Origin: Erythrocercus mccallii
Taxonomy: Eukaryota; Chordata; Aves; Passeriformes; Dicruridae
Assembly: GCA_013397435.1 (NCBI GenBank)
Contig: VZRG01000869.1
Span: 240,802 to 304,801 of the forward strand
Length of the DNA: 64,000 bases
Reading direction: 5' to 3'
Shown here: positions 36,237-48,790 of the stretch, in pieces
Layout of the letters: the number at the start of each line of letters is the position of its first letter
Numbering within the stretch: position 1 is the stretch's first letter
Position numbers and translations under genes: made by a program
Notes under the pieces: model-generated
Told to the model about the DNA's origin: nothing
Seen by the model: the letters and a program-made list of their open reading frames with translations, nothing else
Databases searched by the model: none

Positions 36237-39200
36237 TCATGTGTGATAGCCAGCTGGAAAGGGAGAAACTGATCCCTGGTGATTTACAGTGGTAGGATGC
36301 TTTGCCCCCTTTGAGCTTTATGTGTGACTTTATGTATTTTTTCAGATATATAAAATATCTGGGTGAAACAGTTACATAACATTTTTTCTATCTTTCCAGA
36401 TACAGAGTAGGCTGTTTCTATAGGTAATTGTTTTCTAAAATCTAAGGATGTTAGTAAAGATGCCTTACACTGGTATTTATACGTGCCCCTTTCACCACAG
36501 TGGTTTCAGAGTGGTTGAACCATCATAGACCAAAATAATTGTGAGGGTCTGAAATGTCTGTGGAAAGCAATTTTTTGTCATCAACTACTACATCTTATAC
36601 TTTGCCTGATTTCAGGAGCCTGTTTTCTGTTGTTGGTCCCTCTCATCTTTTAATCAGAGCCATCCAATGAAGAAGAACAAAATTATGCTTATTTCAGAAT
36701 AATTGACTGTGATAAAGTAGAAGTTTCCTCTCAGTGGAAGGTAACTATCTACATTTGTGTGAGAGGGTTCCCATCCTCCTCTTAAAGAGCATCCAGCTGA
36801 GGTTTGTGTTTCTATCAGCCCTCACACCACAACCTGGTCCATCCCTGAAGGGGGTCACTGATAGCACTGACAGTTTCAGAGCCAATTCCATGAAATGCTG
36901 CTGCACATATAGAGAAATCTCTGCTTTAAACCCCATTCCACACAGAAAGAATGGTCTTTATTTGCCACAAGGAGCTGCTGAGAGAGTGGATTAGTTAATG
37001 CTTCAACAATGTTTGGAAGTATTTATAGCATTAGACTAATCTTTATATCACTCAGTAAATAGCTGTTATTTCTTTATGGCAGGCTGCATATATGGGCTGT
37101 TATGGTGATGCAGCCAAAGGGGCTTTTGATACTTTTTTTTCCCATTAGAAATCAGGCAAATTCATTTCTTGGGCGCTTTTGAAATTTCTGCAATCAAATC
37201 AGATGGAAAATATGAAATTAAATTTCTCAGAAAAATTTGGTCAGGGGGAGCAAAGTGAGTCTTCAAGGGGGAGTTGAACTGCTGTAGTCAGGAGGTGCAT
37301 GGGTTCCAGCTCTGTTCACTGTCTTCTCTGTTTCAGTCACACCTTGCTAGTCACAGTCACGAAGGTGAATTTCAGATGCCACAGCTGATTTTTTCTTCCT
37401 GGCAGCAGTGAACTGCTACATCCTCTCCCTGCTCCCAGCTGTGTCTTTCCATCTCCTCCCTGGCACAGGTCCTGGTGCTTGGCAGACATTGTGCTGGGAA
37501 GGTGCACCTTGATAACGTGCCAGAAGCAGGTTTGCTCTGTGTGGGGAGGTGGTTCAGTGATCACCAGAGCTGTGGCCAAGAGGATAAATGGGGGGAACGT
37601 GAGAGAGGGGACCAGCTCCTTTTGGCATCATTTGGAATGGTTCACTCTACATCTGTCATTTATACCAAAACCAAAGATTTTTGATGTTTATGCACCTTTT
37701 TACTGGAGGGGAAAAGTAGTTTTAGGGCGGTCAAAGCTGAAAAAGTGCAAAATGAAAAGTCAATGCAGTTACTGCCGTCACCTTTGAGACCATTCATGCA
37801 GAGAAAAAGCTTCTGGATAAGACAAAAACTTTTGCCTTTTGTATTTTGACCCTCACTCCAGGTGAGGTGGAAGAAATTCAGTTCCTTGCAGATCCTTGCA
37901 GAGTCAGTGATGAAAGTGAGCAGCAACAGCAGAGTTTTGCTGAGATTGAAATCAACCAAGTGAGGAGCTGGGACGTGAGAAAGAGGAGAGGTGGGTGGTG
38001 CTGGTAGGGAGCTCTGGAGGAGCACAGCCTCATGGAGAAGGGCTCCTGGGTTTTCACTCTGATGATGAGCTCCGTCAATCTCACGTTCCTTTCAGCACTT
38101 TGCCATCCCTGCTCGTGCAGAGGGTGCTGGATGCTGCCAGGACCATCTGTCAAACTGCCTGAGGAGCTGGGAGCAGAGGGTAATCCCTGGTGTTGCTGGG
38201 AGCCTGGAAGAGCAGAAAAACCAAAGGGAAGCTTGATGATCGGGTCAGAGGTGTTTGCTTAACTTGAACCATTGGCTTGACACCCCAAGTCCACAGGTCA
38301 ATAAAAGATTCTTGGGACAATGAAAATCAAAAGCTCAAAGAATAACTATCATGTACAAAAGGCGCTATTTCATAGTTAATAATAGTTTAAACTGTTATAA
38401 TTGTTTAAATTTACATGCACATATGCACAGCTCAGAGCTGGGAGATCTCTGACCCTCCTAGACTGTGGCCCAGAGAGGCTCTACTCCCTCATCTGCAGGA
38501 CAAACCTATGGCTCCCTTGGAAAAATCAGACCTTGTCCTGCCAGCTATTGCCTGTCCTGTGTGGAGCAGACCTCTCACCTTGCACAGGGACTGTCACAGT
38601 CACTTCAACCAGCCAGGGTTGCTGTCTGCATGGGGACATCTGCCACAAACACAGTGCTGGTAGGAACCTGATGAAAACAGATGAGCCTTGACAGAGAAAT
38701 GAGATGTCACAGGATGTCCCAGAGCTGGCAAAGGTCAGTCTCACTCTGCTGTGTCCTGTTCTTGTTTGATCTTATGCCTGGCTGATGAAGAGGAGAGACA
38801 CAGATAAGTTCATTGTGCAGGACATGACAGAGCTCTTGGCTGGCCTGAAATTGGGAGAAACTCCTCTGACACCCAAATGAACTCAAAGAATTTGTCAATA
38901 AGCCCCCATCTGCCTTGGAGAGCAGATTAGGAGCATCTGCTGAGACTCCTAATTACCACTTTTTCCCTGACAATTTTTCTGTCAGCTCAACACAGGTTTG
39001 TCATATAAGACTTGGAGTCTGTGTGTGCTGATGCTGCTCCAAAGGAGAGATGAGGACAGAGTTACATTCTTGTTCTCCACAAGGTACAGCCCTCTAAATC
39101 CAAATCTGCTTCAGCTACCAAGATGAAAGGCAGTGGATTCAGGGGACTTTGAGGAAGACCTGTGTTTCACCCTGGTGCCGAAAAGGCTGGAGATGAGTAG

Positions 39201-39945
39201 GCTGTGATTTGGGTTGGGGCTGTTTTGCTTGGTTGTCTGCATCAGAGGAAACCATCGTTGTGTTCAGGTTTAGGTGGCTCTCCCTGAGTTTTGGTGGAAA
39301 GGAGGCAGGCAAACTCCCGTCTGAGGCTTCCTGTTCCAAGGTCTGTTTAGGGAGCTGTGGCCCTGAGGTTGCTGCTCTCTTCTGCCCAGGAGAAAGAGGC
39401 TTTCTCTTTCAATAGTAAGATGCTTGTTTCCTACAAAGGATCAAATAATACAAAACCCCACAATGCAGGTACTGTACTGCTTTTTTCTCAGGTACAAGTT
39501 CTTTTTTCAGGTTTTGTTTGTAATTTTTGTACCTTCTTTCCTCTAGATCCTTCTGAAATATATCAAATATCTTCTTGAATGGCACACTTCTGAGCATGTT
39601 TCTTACATTTCTTGTGCACAGTGTTTTCTTCCAGGCTTTGTGAAGTCCTCTTTGTTAGAATGAACTGCAGAAGAGCCAGATGGTTTGGCCAGAGTCCAGT
39701 TACCTAAGAAACATAGCACCAGCACCCTATCTGAAGCTATTTCCTCTAAAGATCACGCTCGGCCTGCTTTGTTCTAATAACCAGCTTAAAAGTCAACATT
39801 GAGCTGTCAGTATCTATTTTTTCCTCCATAATTAATCTACAAAGTTCAACCTGGAATCAATAAAAATTACCTCATGGCTTTTTTTTTTTAATCATTCCTC
39901 AAACAATGTTTACCCACACAACTTCTTCATAGGTGCGTTGAATGG
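36237..39945. other. Non-coding stretch, no gene seen
   Basis: No recognised gene. AT-rich parts with homeodomain-, CDX- and POU-like words occur at about 37000-37230 and 39800-39890. These are common words and weak evidence of regulation. Confidence 0.5.
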
Positions 39946-39994
39946 TGGCTCAGTGATCTTGAGGCTCTTTTCCAACCATAATGATTCTATGAAT
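39946..39994 (+). mobile_element. Short CR1 LINE 3' tail
   Basis: GGCTCAGTGATCTTGAGGCT, CTTTTCCAACCATAATGATT and CTATGAAT match the last ~50 bases of avian CR1 (TTGATGATCTTAGAGGTCTTTTCCAACCTTAATGATTCTATG). Only the tail remains; the left boundary is uncertain. Confidence 0.75.
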
Positions 39995-42900
39995 GTTAGA
40001 TTTACAATCTCAATTCATACTTGAATCAAAATCTGAGGTTTTTCTCCAGCAGAAAATCTAAGGGAACATTTGGCTTGATTTAGTAGACACATTCTTACTT
40101 CAGTTCAAATACTTTTCATGTTCTTTGTCTTTCAGATTGAATTATTCTACATTTAGAACCAGATTTTATTATCATTATTATTTTTTATAATATATTTTCT
40201 TTAAAACATAAAGTGGGGAAAAAATAAAATGGTGGGACATACATCCTTATGTCAGAGGGGGTTGTCAGAGGGACAAAGACACATTTTGTCCCATGTGACA
40301 GGCAGAAATTTATCCTAGAGTCAGTACTTTACATTTATCCAGAGTCAGGTTTCTTCTGTCATGGAGGATATGATTTAGCAATTGCTCCAAGCTGAGTGCT
40401 CTACTATATTGACTTTTTGGTAGTGAGATAAGAGCTGAATTTTCTTTCTGAACAAGGCTCTGATTGTGAGCTGCAAAGCTGGGTAGAAATCCGGCCCCAT
40501 CGACTTCTGCAGTGTGACCTGGTGGTTGTCAGACCCTTAACTCTCAGGGACCTTTCTCTCTGCAGAGTTTAAATGTGGCTGAGCAGGGTTTTTTCGTCCC
40601 TCTGTGATTGCTCTTGCACAATCTTCTCGTTAAAGCAGCGTATCAAAATCAGTGATGAAACTGGATGCTTCCTTTGCAAATGGAAAATTTATTGTCCGCT
40701 CGTGCCTTTGTGCTGAAGTTTGGATTTGGGGTTTTAAAGCCCCTCCTTCCTCTGCCTATGTGGGAGTTTCCCCTAAAGATGTGGAATGTTTACTGCATAC
40801 CAAGGGCAAGACATTATGCAGAAACGAGGCTCACAACACCTACAATTTCTAAACCACATGTGGCCTGTGTGGATTTCCTTGTGCTGAATTCACATGGAAA
40901 CACAAACACATGTGGCATTTTTGTTGCTTTTCTAGGAAATCACGGAGCACAGCCCTGCAAAATAATACTTCCTACTGTTGGATCCACTGTGCGAGGGGGG
41001 AGGTACCGCTTTTGTGTCCCAGGCTGCCGAAGCCTCATGCCAAGGTCTTGAGTCATTCACCCCCAGTGGCTGGCTTTCCAGGAAGGCAAATCCCAGTTTT
41101 AGAACCTATCGGGGACTGAAGAGCGCCGTGGGAAATAATAAAGGAAAGGTCATCAAATGTTATCAGAACTTGGGTTTTCCAATGGGGCTCATGGCAGGAA
41201 ATGCGTGATTAGGAACTGGAGAAACTGTGTTTGTGTCAAGACAGCTGGAATAAAGCCAGCAGGATATGAGGAGGCTTCAGCCTGTTCTGAGGAAGGATGA
41301 AGTGAGCAGACAAGGCATGAGGAGAGGGGAGGTCGGGGGAAAGTGTGAGCAATTAATAGGGGGAATCTTGCTCTGAGTGTTCGATAGCCCTGCACAGCTC
41401 TAGGCTGCTCAGTCATCACCTGGGGGTGTGAGGGGCTGAGGTGCCACTCTTGACTGCCAGGTGCACAGCAGCACATGTTGGTGCTCCTCAGAGCTTCCTG
41501 ACCTGCACTGAGGCTCTCTCAGGCTGGCAGCCAGCAAGGTGGTGCTGCGTGGTCCTTGAGGAAGAGGTGTAGATGTGAAGGCCAGGAGTGGAAGGACAGG
41601 TTGTTGCTGCAGAGAGATGTCCCTCTGTGCTGCCACCATCAACCTTCTGCTTTTCTGATGAGGGAGGTATTTCTCTTTCCCCCTTGCAGTCAATACAGCT
41701 GAAAAATACAGCAGTTCTCAGGGAAAGTAAAAGTCCTTTACTTTCCTTGGCACACATAGCAAGGCCAAGAATGCTCAAGTCAGCATCCTACCCCGAGGGT
41801 GATGTATCCTCAGTTGTTCTTTGGATGTATTGAGCAAAATACATGTGCACCACCAGCAGCTGCAGGACTCCACCCCAGAGATGGCTGCATTTCAGTGGTG
41901 AAATCACACTGGAATGTGCTTCTCATCCAAACGTTAACCCCACTTAACCTAAAAAAAACCCAAACCAACCACATGAAGTTTGTCCAATTTGAGGACAATT
42001 TACTAGCCTGATTTTCTGTAGCAGAGGGACTTGTGTTCTGCTTGTGTCCCTGCTGACCCACCATCACACTTTGTTAGAGAGCTAGAAAATTTGGCCATGC
42101 TGTGCTCATGTTGGTTTGGAGGAAAAGACATCTAAGGAGAAGAGAGAGACAATTTGCTTGCTCTTTCAAAAAATCCACTTCGCAAAAGTTTACCGAAGGC
42201 ATATACCTTGTGTGATTGACCTTTTGGTCATGCAAATATTTTAGTGTCTTTCATGCCCTGTTCCATGGCCTTTGCAACTTCAGCAGAGTTCTTCTAGTGG
42301 GATTTCCTATTTCTTGGTGTGCCCTCAAACCCCTTTGCTCAATGTTCATTTCTAAGCTGGCATAATTGGCCTTTATTTTTATGTGCACAAGGAGGGTTCT
42401 TCACAAGAGCCCTGGAAATCTTGGCTCCTACTCAAATGTGTTCCTGCTTACCCTGGGAGTAATTCTCTGCAGAGTTGGTACCTAGAGCAGAAGTGCAAGT
42501 GTCACCTTTAGTGGCTTCAATGTGTTAATGGCTTGCACCCCAGGACTTTGGTAATGTTTTCATATTGTAACACTGACTATGAGTAAGAAGCTGGCACATG
42601 GTTCGTGCACCCTGAAAAGCTCCTGGCAAGGAACTGCATCCCTCTGAGCTTCTCTGGGGAGCAAATGCAATGTGACCAGGTGCAGCTCAGGGCTTGGTCA
42701 CATAGGATATTGGGGCAAAAGTACTTCACTAGTGAAAGGGATATAAGTTACCAGATGGAGTTGCTTCATAGTTATATCACATGGGAAGAATATGAGATAT
42801 TGCTCCCAAGAAGCTCACCATCCCAAAAGGCTCAGTTTGTTTTAGTCCACATTGTCATCTTTCCTAGAGTTATCTTCTGCACTTGATCCCACTGCTAGTA

Positions 42901-45900
42901 AAATCACTGAAAACTGTGAATTTCTGGATCAGCCCATTCCTGGTTTTAAAAAGTAAATTAATAGTCTCTTCCAAAGTGCATCAGTTTCTCCACCTGGTTT
43001 GACTTGTGTTGCATTTTCCATCACCTGCAGCAGTGATGGAACTGACTGATGGAAAGGGCTGACACTGCTGATGGCTTTGGGACACATCAGGACAACTTCA
43101 GTCTTTCCCAGTGAATGACTTCAGAAATCATTGTTGTGTCTTTGCCAGCTGTGTTTGGACATTTTTTTTCTGGCACTGCTGTTCCTTAAACATGAGCTGT
43201 TAGGCATGCTGATGAAACTTTTACCCAGAATTTACATCTAATTTTGGAGAGGGCTTGAGCCAGAGCTAAGGGACACTTAGCTTCTTGGTATGACCACAAA
43301 CAGTGTCCAAGAAGACACAGGAATGTTGGTGATGTGCTAAGTTCTCAGCGCTTTCAAAAAAAGGGGAAACAGTTAGACCCTAGTAAGAACATGAAGGAAG
43401 AAGCAAAGAAACCTGAAATGGGGGCTTGAATTGGTGGTATAAACTTTTCCAGTGAGCTGTTAACTTCCTTGTTAACAAATTAGACTTGAGTTGTAAGCAG
43501 GGTACGTAGACTAACCAAAACACTGTGGAATTCAGGTATTTCAGTAGTAGAAAGTCAACATCATATTAAAATGCACCGTCTGATTAGGTGACTGCAACTT
43601 ATTCCCAGGGAAATCCATTTAATTAGTTGGAAGGACTAAGGGCATTTGATCTTCCAAGAAAAAGACACTTCCAAAGGGCTGGTAAATATGAATTCAGAAG
43701 AGGGATTTTGTGGGAGGTTCACAATGCATCTGTTCACTGAAACTTGTAAAAAATCATTACAGCATTGAATTCTCTTGTGAGCCTTTGAATGTAATGAGTG
43801 CCCATTCCAGCAAGTGCCAGGTTCACATTTCATCTGCAGTCAGCCCATTTTTCCTATCCAGCTCCTTCAGTTGCCAGAAATCTTGGAAAGATGATCCAGA
43901 ATCAGCTCAGAAATACCACAGCTCTGTGGAAACCTGCACACCAGCTGTTGTCCACAGTGAGCTGGTGACACCGTGGTCACAGCTCTGTGCAGTGTGATTT
44001 CAAGGCAGGAGGTTCCCTCTTCCTCTAACGATGCTGGTGGGTTTAGGATCCATTTTCACAGCTGCAGCTGGTGTTTGGTGCCTCTGGAGATGGATGATTA
44101 GGCACTTTTTCCAATTCCCCTCCTTTCTGCGCCTGGCCCAGCTCTCCTCTATGCATGAGGATATGATATCTGTGCCAGGACATCCAGTGCTAGTTCTACA
44201 CTGCCAGCTGTGTTCTGCATTGCATGGAAACAGGGGCTTCAATCTGCAGCCCAGAGAGTGTATGGGATACCCACATACACATCCATGTACACACACGGCA
44301 CAAATCCTGATTTTGAGAAGTCTGGGATGACACTTGTACTTAGGAATGCTTTGTTATTTTTAAGCCACCTTTCCTACCCTCCCCTACAGTGCTTTAATGA
44401 CCATGATATAGGAATACCTCTACTTCTTTAACTTATTTTATCAGAACTTTGATTCAGTACCAGTTTTTTGTTTCTTAATTCAGCCTTTGGTATTTGAAGA
44501 GGATAAACTCCCCCACTCCATATTTCATGATCACAGAATAATAGACTTTAGTGTCACTGCATTATAATCAAACCAACCCAACCTCCCCCAGTACAGTGCA
44601 TCCACAACCCTGGTACAGCAGAAGTCTCTCATGGGCAGAGGGAGAGACCATTTTGGGGTAAATAGTGCCCACTCAGCCTGTTGGCCACCAAGTGATTTGA
44701 ACTGTCCTTGTTTTCCTCCTTTGTATAAATCTCCAGCCCTTCACCCACATCTTCTCCAAGTTAAATATTGCCCTTTGACTGGTAAGTAGCTCTGTGAACA
44801 TTTCTAGGAGGAAGGAAGGGACAGCTAATAATAACATTAAACCTGACCTTCTGTGTGTGCCTGAGTCCGCTTTCCCCAAAGCCGTGAATAAATTATCATT
44901 CTGGCAATAAAACTGAGCCTGTTCAATTTTCTGTTTGACTAGAAACATTGAGAAAATGTCATGATATTTGATTTCATCTTTGTCTATTTTTTGCCCCTGC
45001 TGAGTGAAGCTCATTGGCCTCTGGAGGGCCAGGCACACACAGCGTGTCTGGGAGCACATAAAGGGGCCCTGTCCCTCAGGCATGTGCTCCTCAGCCACGC
45101 AGGAAGTATTGGGTTTTATGTTTGAAGCCTGGATGAGGTTCCCTAATGGCTGTTAATCCTCTGGTTTCTTTGACTACATCCTGTGCCAGACCTGCTCCCA
45201 CCTCAGCAGGCTTGGGGTTTCTGCTTGCTTCACGTAAGTGTCCAAAAATGTGTAGGAGGAGGCTCCATACCAGACTGAATGTGTGAGTGGCGTGGATCGA
45301 AAGAGCAGCTACAGCAGCTAAATTTTCCTTGCTGAAGCACTGAAAAGTTGAGTGTACTTTTAAGGCATGAGCCAGTTTGAAGGAAGAGAAGTTCTAGCCC
45401 AAAGGGGCTTTAGGTAAGAGGCAGCAAAGGAAGTTAAGAGCACTTTTAGGGTGGGTTTAGCGGATCTGCTGCTTGCAGTTGTCGTAGCTCCGCTGAAAGC
45501 TGTGGGAATTCCTGCCAGATGCAGACATAGCCTTGAGCATTGTTGATACAAGGAATGGTTTCCCAGGAGAAAGGATAAAAAATTAACCTGGAGAGATGGG
45601 CCTGACACATTGCTATGGTAATGAATCTTAAAAACAAAAAATTTTGGAAGGAAATGGACCCTTTGTTGACAGTCATCCTTCCTTTTCCTCAATGTTTATG
45701 AAGAGTACTCTTCCCCTGAGCCCAGTGGTGCTCCCGTAGCTGCACTTCCATGGAAAACCTGCCTCAACAAGGCATTTTTCCTTCTGGATAACTCTGAGAC
45801 ATTTTCCTGTGAGATTAAATTTCAGCTTTAACATTTATTTGAAATCACCTATTTTCTACTATACATTAATTGTGAATCTATTTTTACAATTAGAGAGGGA

Positions 45901-48714
45901 ATGGCTCCGAGGGATTATTAAGAATTACCAGCTACTGCAAATAACAGCCAGAAACATGATTGAAATTCTGACATTTTCCATAGCTCTGTGCGCAAAGCTG
46001 GTGAGAGAATCAGCCTGTTAGTTGAAAGTTGTCAACCTTAGGAAAAGAATGTGAATTCAAATCAATAATTTTATTTATATGGGTTTTAATTTTGTCTGGA
46101 TTGAACCTTGATGAAGTTTCCCCATTGCTGTCCCCGGTGCTGTAGCACTGGTAACTGAGGGGAAGATTTCACTCTACCTGTACATCCAAGATCGCCATTT
46201 TCACAGGGATGCTGCCAGCTGCCCTGGCACTGCTTCTGTCCTGCATGCTCCATTTCGTGGTGGTTTGGTAGAGGCCTTTTTCCCACTGCTGGTTTGGAGG
46301 ACTTTTGCTTGTGGTGATTTTGTTTGAGTGGTTGTTCACCCAAGGCTGAAGTTGGGTTTGAAGCCCCCAGGAAGAGGAAGGAAAAGTGACACAAAGCCAG
46401 CTACAACCACCCCTGATCTATTCATGCTGTTGGTAACAATGTTTAATATGGCACAATATTGGATAATCATAAACAGCTTTGGTTTCATAGGGAAATCTCT
46501 CCCATATTAAAATCCCCCTTTGCCAGAGAAAATCAATGTTTATATTGAAAATGTTTATATTGAAAAACAGACGGGGACTCAGGTTTGGCGTTTTTTACCA
46601 TGATGTTAAATCCCATAAACATAAAGTTAAGTTTTCCCCTCCAGCCTCCACTGCCAGCAGGTCCTAGAGGGGAGTTTGTGAAGGGCCAGTTCTGCTCAGA
46701 GTGCTGAGAAACAGATGGCTCATCTTCATGGGCTGCACACTTCGGAGTGATGGTGGCTCTGTTGCTTATGACACTGGGTCCCTTGGGGTTGTTTGGCAAC
46801 GCTGTTATTAAGAATATATTTCTAGAAGTGGTGTGTGAAACTGCTAAAAGATCGTAGGTGTTGGACAAACTGAGGAATCTGAAGCAGCGAAACCCTCGGG
46901 CTCTGGTTTAACATCAAGCCTGGGGTGTGCTGTACCAGCCCTTGCTGAAGGTGTATTTGGGACATGCAACACAGGTGAATTGTGAGGGTCTGATGAGCTG
47001 CCTAGGAGGGAGAAATCTACTCCACGTTTGGTGGTGCAATGTAACTATGTTTGTGCGGTTGGATGGAATTCACTGATCATGGAAAGAGAAGACAAAGGTA
47101 GGAAGGAGCTTCTGCAGATCCATATTTGTGCTGATGGTAGGGACCTTTCACTGCTCAGGATTGATGCTGCTGAGAAGACTTGTGGGGTCTGGGACCAAAG
47201 CCAGAGAGGGTAAGAGCTGGTTTCTAAATCTGAGAATTGTGTTTTCTACTGGATATCAACAAGCCCAGACTGGAAGAGCCTACAGCAGCCAGGGGGGGGA
47301 GAACCTTGCCTGACAGGATATTCCTGAGGCTCCACTGTGGCCTTGGTGTCCCTTGGTGAACAGCATGCCAAGGACCCAAGCTTGTGCTGAGGGTCTCTCA
47401 GCAGCCCCTTCCCCAGACCCAGCTGCCTGCCTGGCTCACAAATGCTGCTGATGTAGCAAAGGGCAAAGGGAGCAGGAGGGGCTGGTGGCAGCTCCTCCAC
47501 AGGGCTGTATCAAGCAGCACTACCAGGATAATGTGACTGTGCACCTGCCATGGTACTTGGGTAGTTCTTAGCCCCATGGAGATGTGATCCACATCCAAAG
47601 CTGCTCGAGTGATGCACACAAATAGCAGAGATTTAATGGGTAGATGGAAGGGCCCCCGTCACTGCGAGTGAATGGAGCCTTATGGATGGCAATTCATAAA
47701 TCCTGAGTTATTTACTGCATGCAACCTGCCCCAAGCAGTAAATCTTATTTTCATTTACCTGAAGTTAATTTCTTTTTAGAAACAATAGCATTGCCCATGA
47801 GCCTTTTGGACAATGTATCAGTTTGTGAAGTCATGGCTAATGGATGGTTTGGATGGGTGCCAAGATGTCAGGAAATTGGGTGTACCCATTCTGTCTAAGC
47901 TTGGGAAAACAGTCAGTGTTTAGTGATGCTATCCAAAGCAAGTAGAAAGATGAAGCTATAGACAAGCAGGAAAAAAATACCCCCTTCTCACTCTGGTGTG
48001 GGCCACGTGATTGATGCACAGAGGGGCTGTGCAGGAGCATGGAGGGGTTATGGGGTGAAGCAGGATGCCCTCCAGTAGGGTGCAGTGAGTTGGAAAAGCA
48101 AATTGGACAAATCACTGTGGTACTTCAATGCCACAAGTGAGGAAGGGGTTAGAGACTCTAGGATAAGGACTCAGAAGTGTATTGTGTATGTCTAAGTTGG
48201 ATCTGTAGAAAAATATCATCCTTGACTACCACATACCTCCTGGTAGGAAAGGACAGTAATTTCTATATGCAAATAATTTTCATAATGTCCAAACTGGATA
48301 CATCAGGAGGTTAAAAAATTTAAAGGCATGGTTCTTCTGTCTCTTGCACCAGTAATTTGCCATGAAATAAAAACAAAGCTGTTGTCTGCACCTGTGATGC
48401 TAACAGATTGCAGGCAAATACTTTCTTTAAAACCTGATCTTTGAAATAATATACTTTGCAAGATCTGTTTCATTCTGCATTGAAATACAATTTGTTGCAA
48501 GCATGGCTGCTTTGCTTTATGGAGCTAAATGGACTGAGTGTTGCTGTCTGCCTGATGCACTCTTCAGGCATAACCAAATCTTCTGGCAATGTCAGAAGGA
48601 GGTAAGAGAAGAAAGGCAAACCATTTCCATTCTGTACCCCTGTGGATAAAGCAGGACAGGGTGAACCCATTTCATTTTCAACAGGAGTGCAGAATTAAAG
48701 CAGGTTGTCTGATG
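39995..48714. other. Non-coding stretch, no gene seen
   Basis: Nearly 9 kb without a recognisable gene or named transposon. Open frames are short and have no family features. A 15-bp tandem duplication lies at 46535-46564. Confidence 0.5.
46535..46564. repeat. 15-bp tandem duplication
   Basis: AATGTTTATATTGAA occurs twice in direct succession. Confidence 0.9.
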
Positions 48715-48790
48715 TGGGGTTGGTTGTTTTTGGTTTTGAGGTTTTTTTATCCTTTTTTTTTTTTTTGGTTGTTTGTTTGTTTAGTAAAAA
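48715..48790 (+). repeat. T/G-rich low-complexity stretch with T14 run
   Basis: GGTTGTTTTTGG-type sequence, a run of 14 T at 48753-48766, then (TTTG)n-like GTTTGTTTGTTT and a following A run. Confidence 0.85.

Noticed and set aside
44530..44620. Reverse-strand CR1 tail (ATCACAGAATAATAGA...)
   Set aside because: Only the first few bases resemble CR1; what follows does not match the tail well enough.
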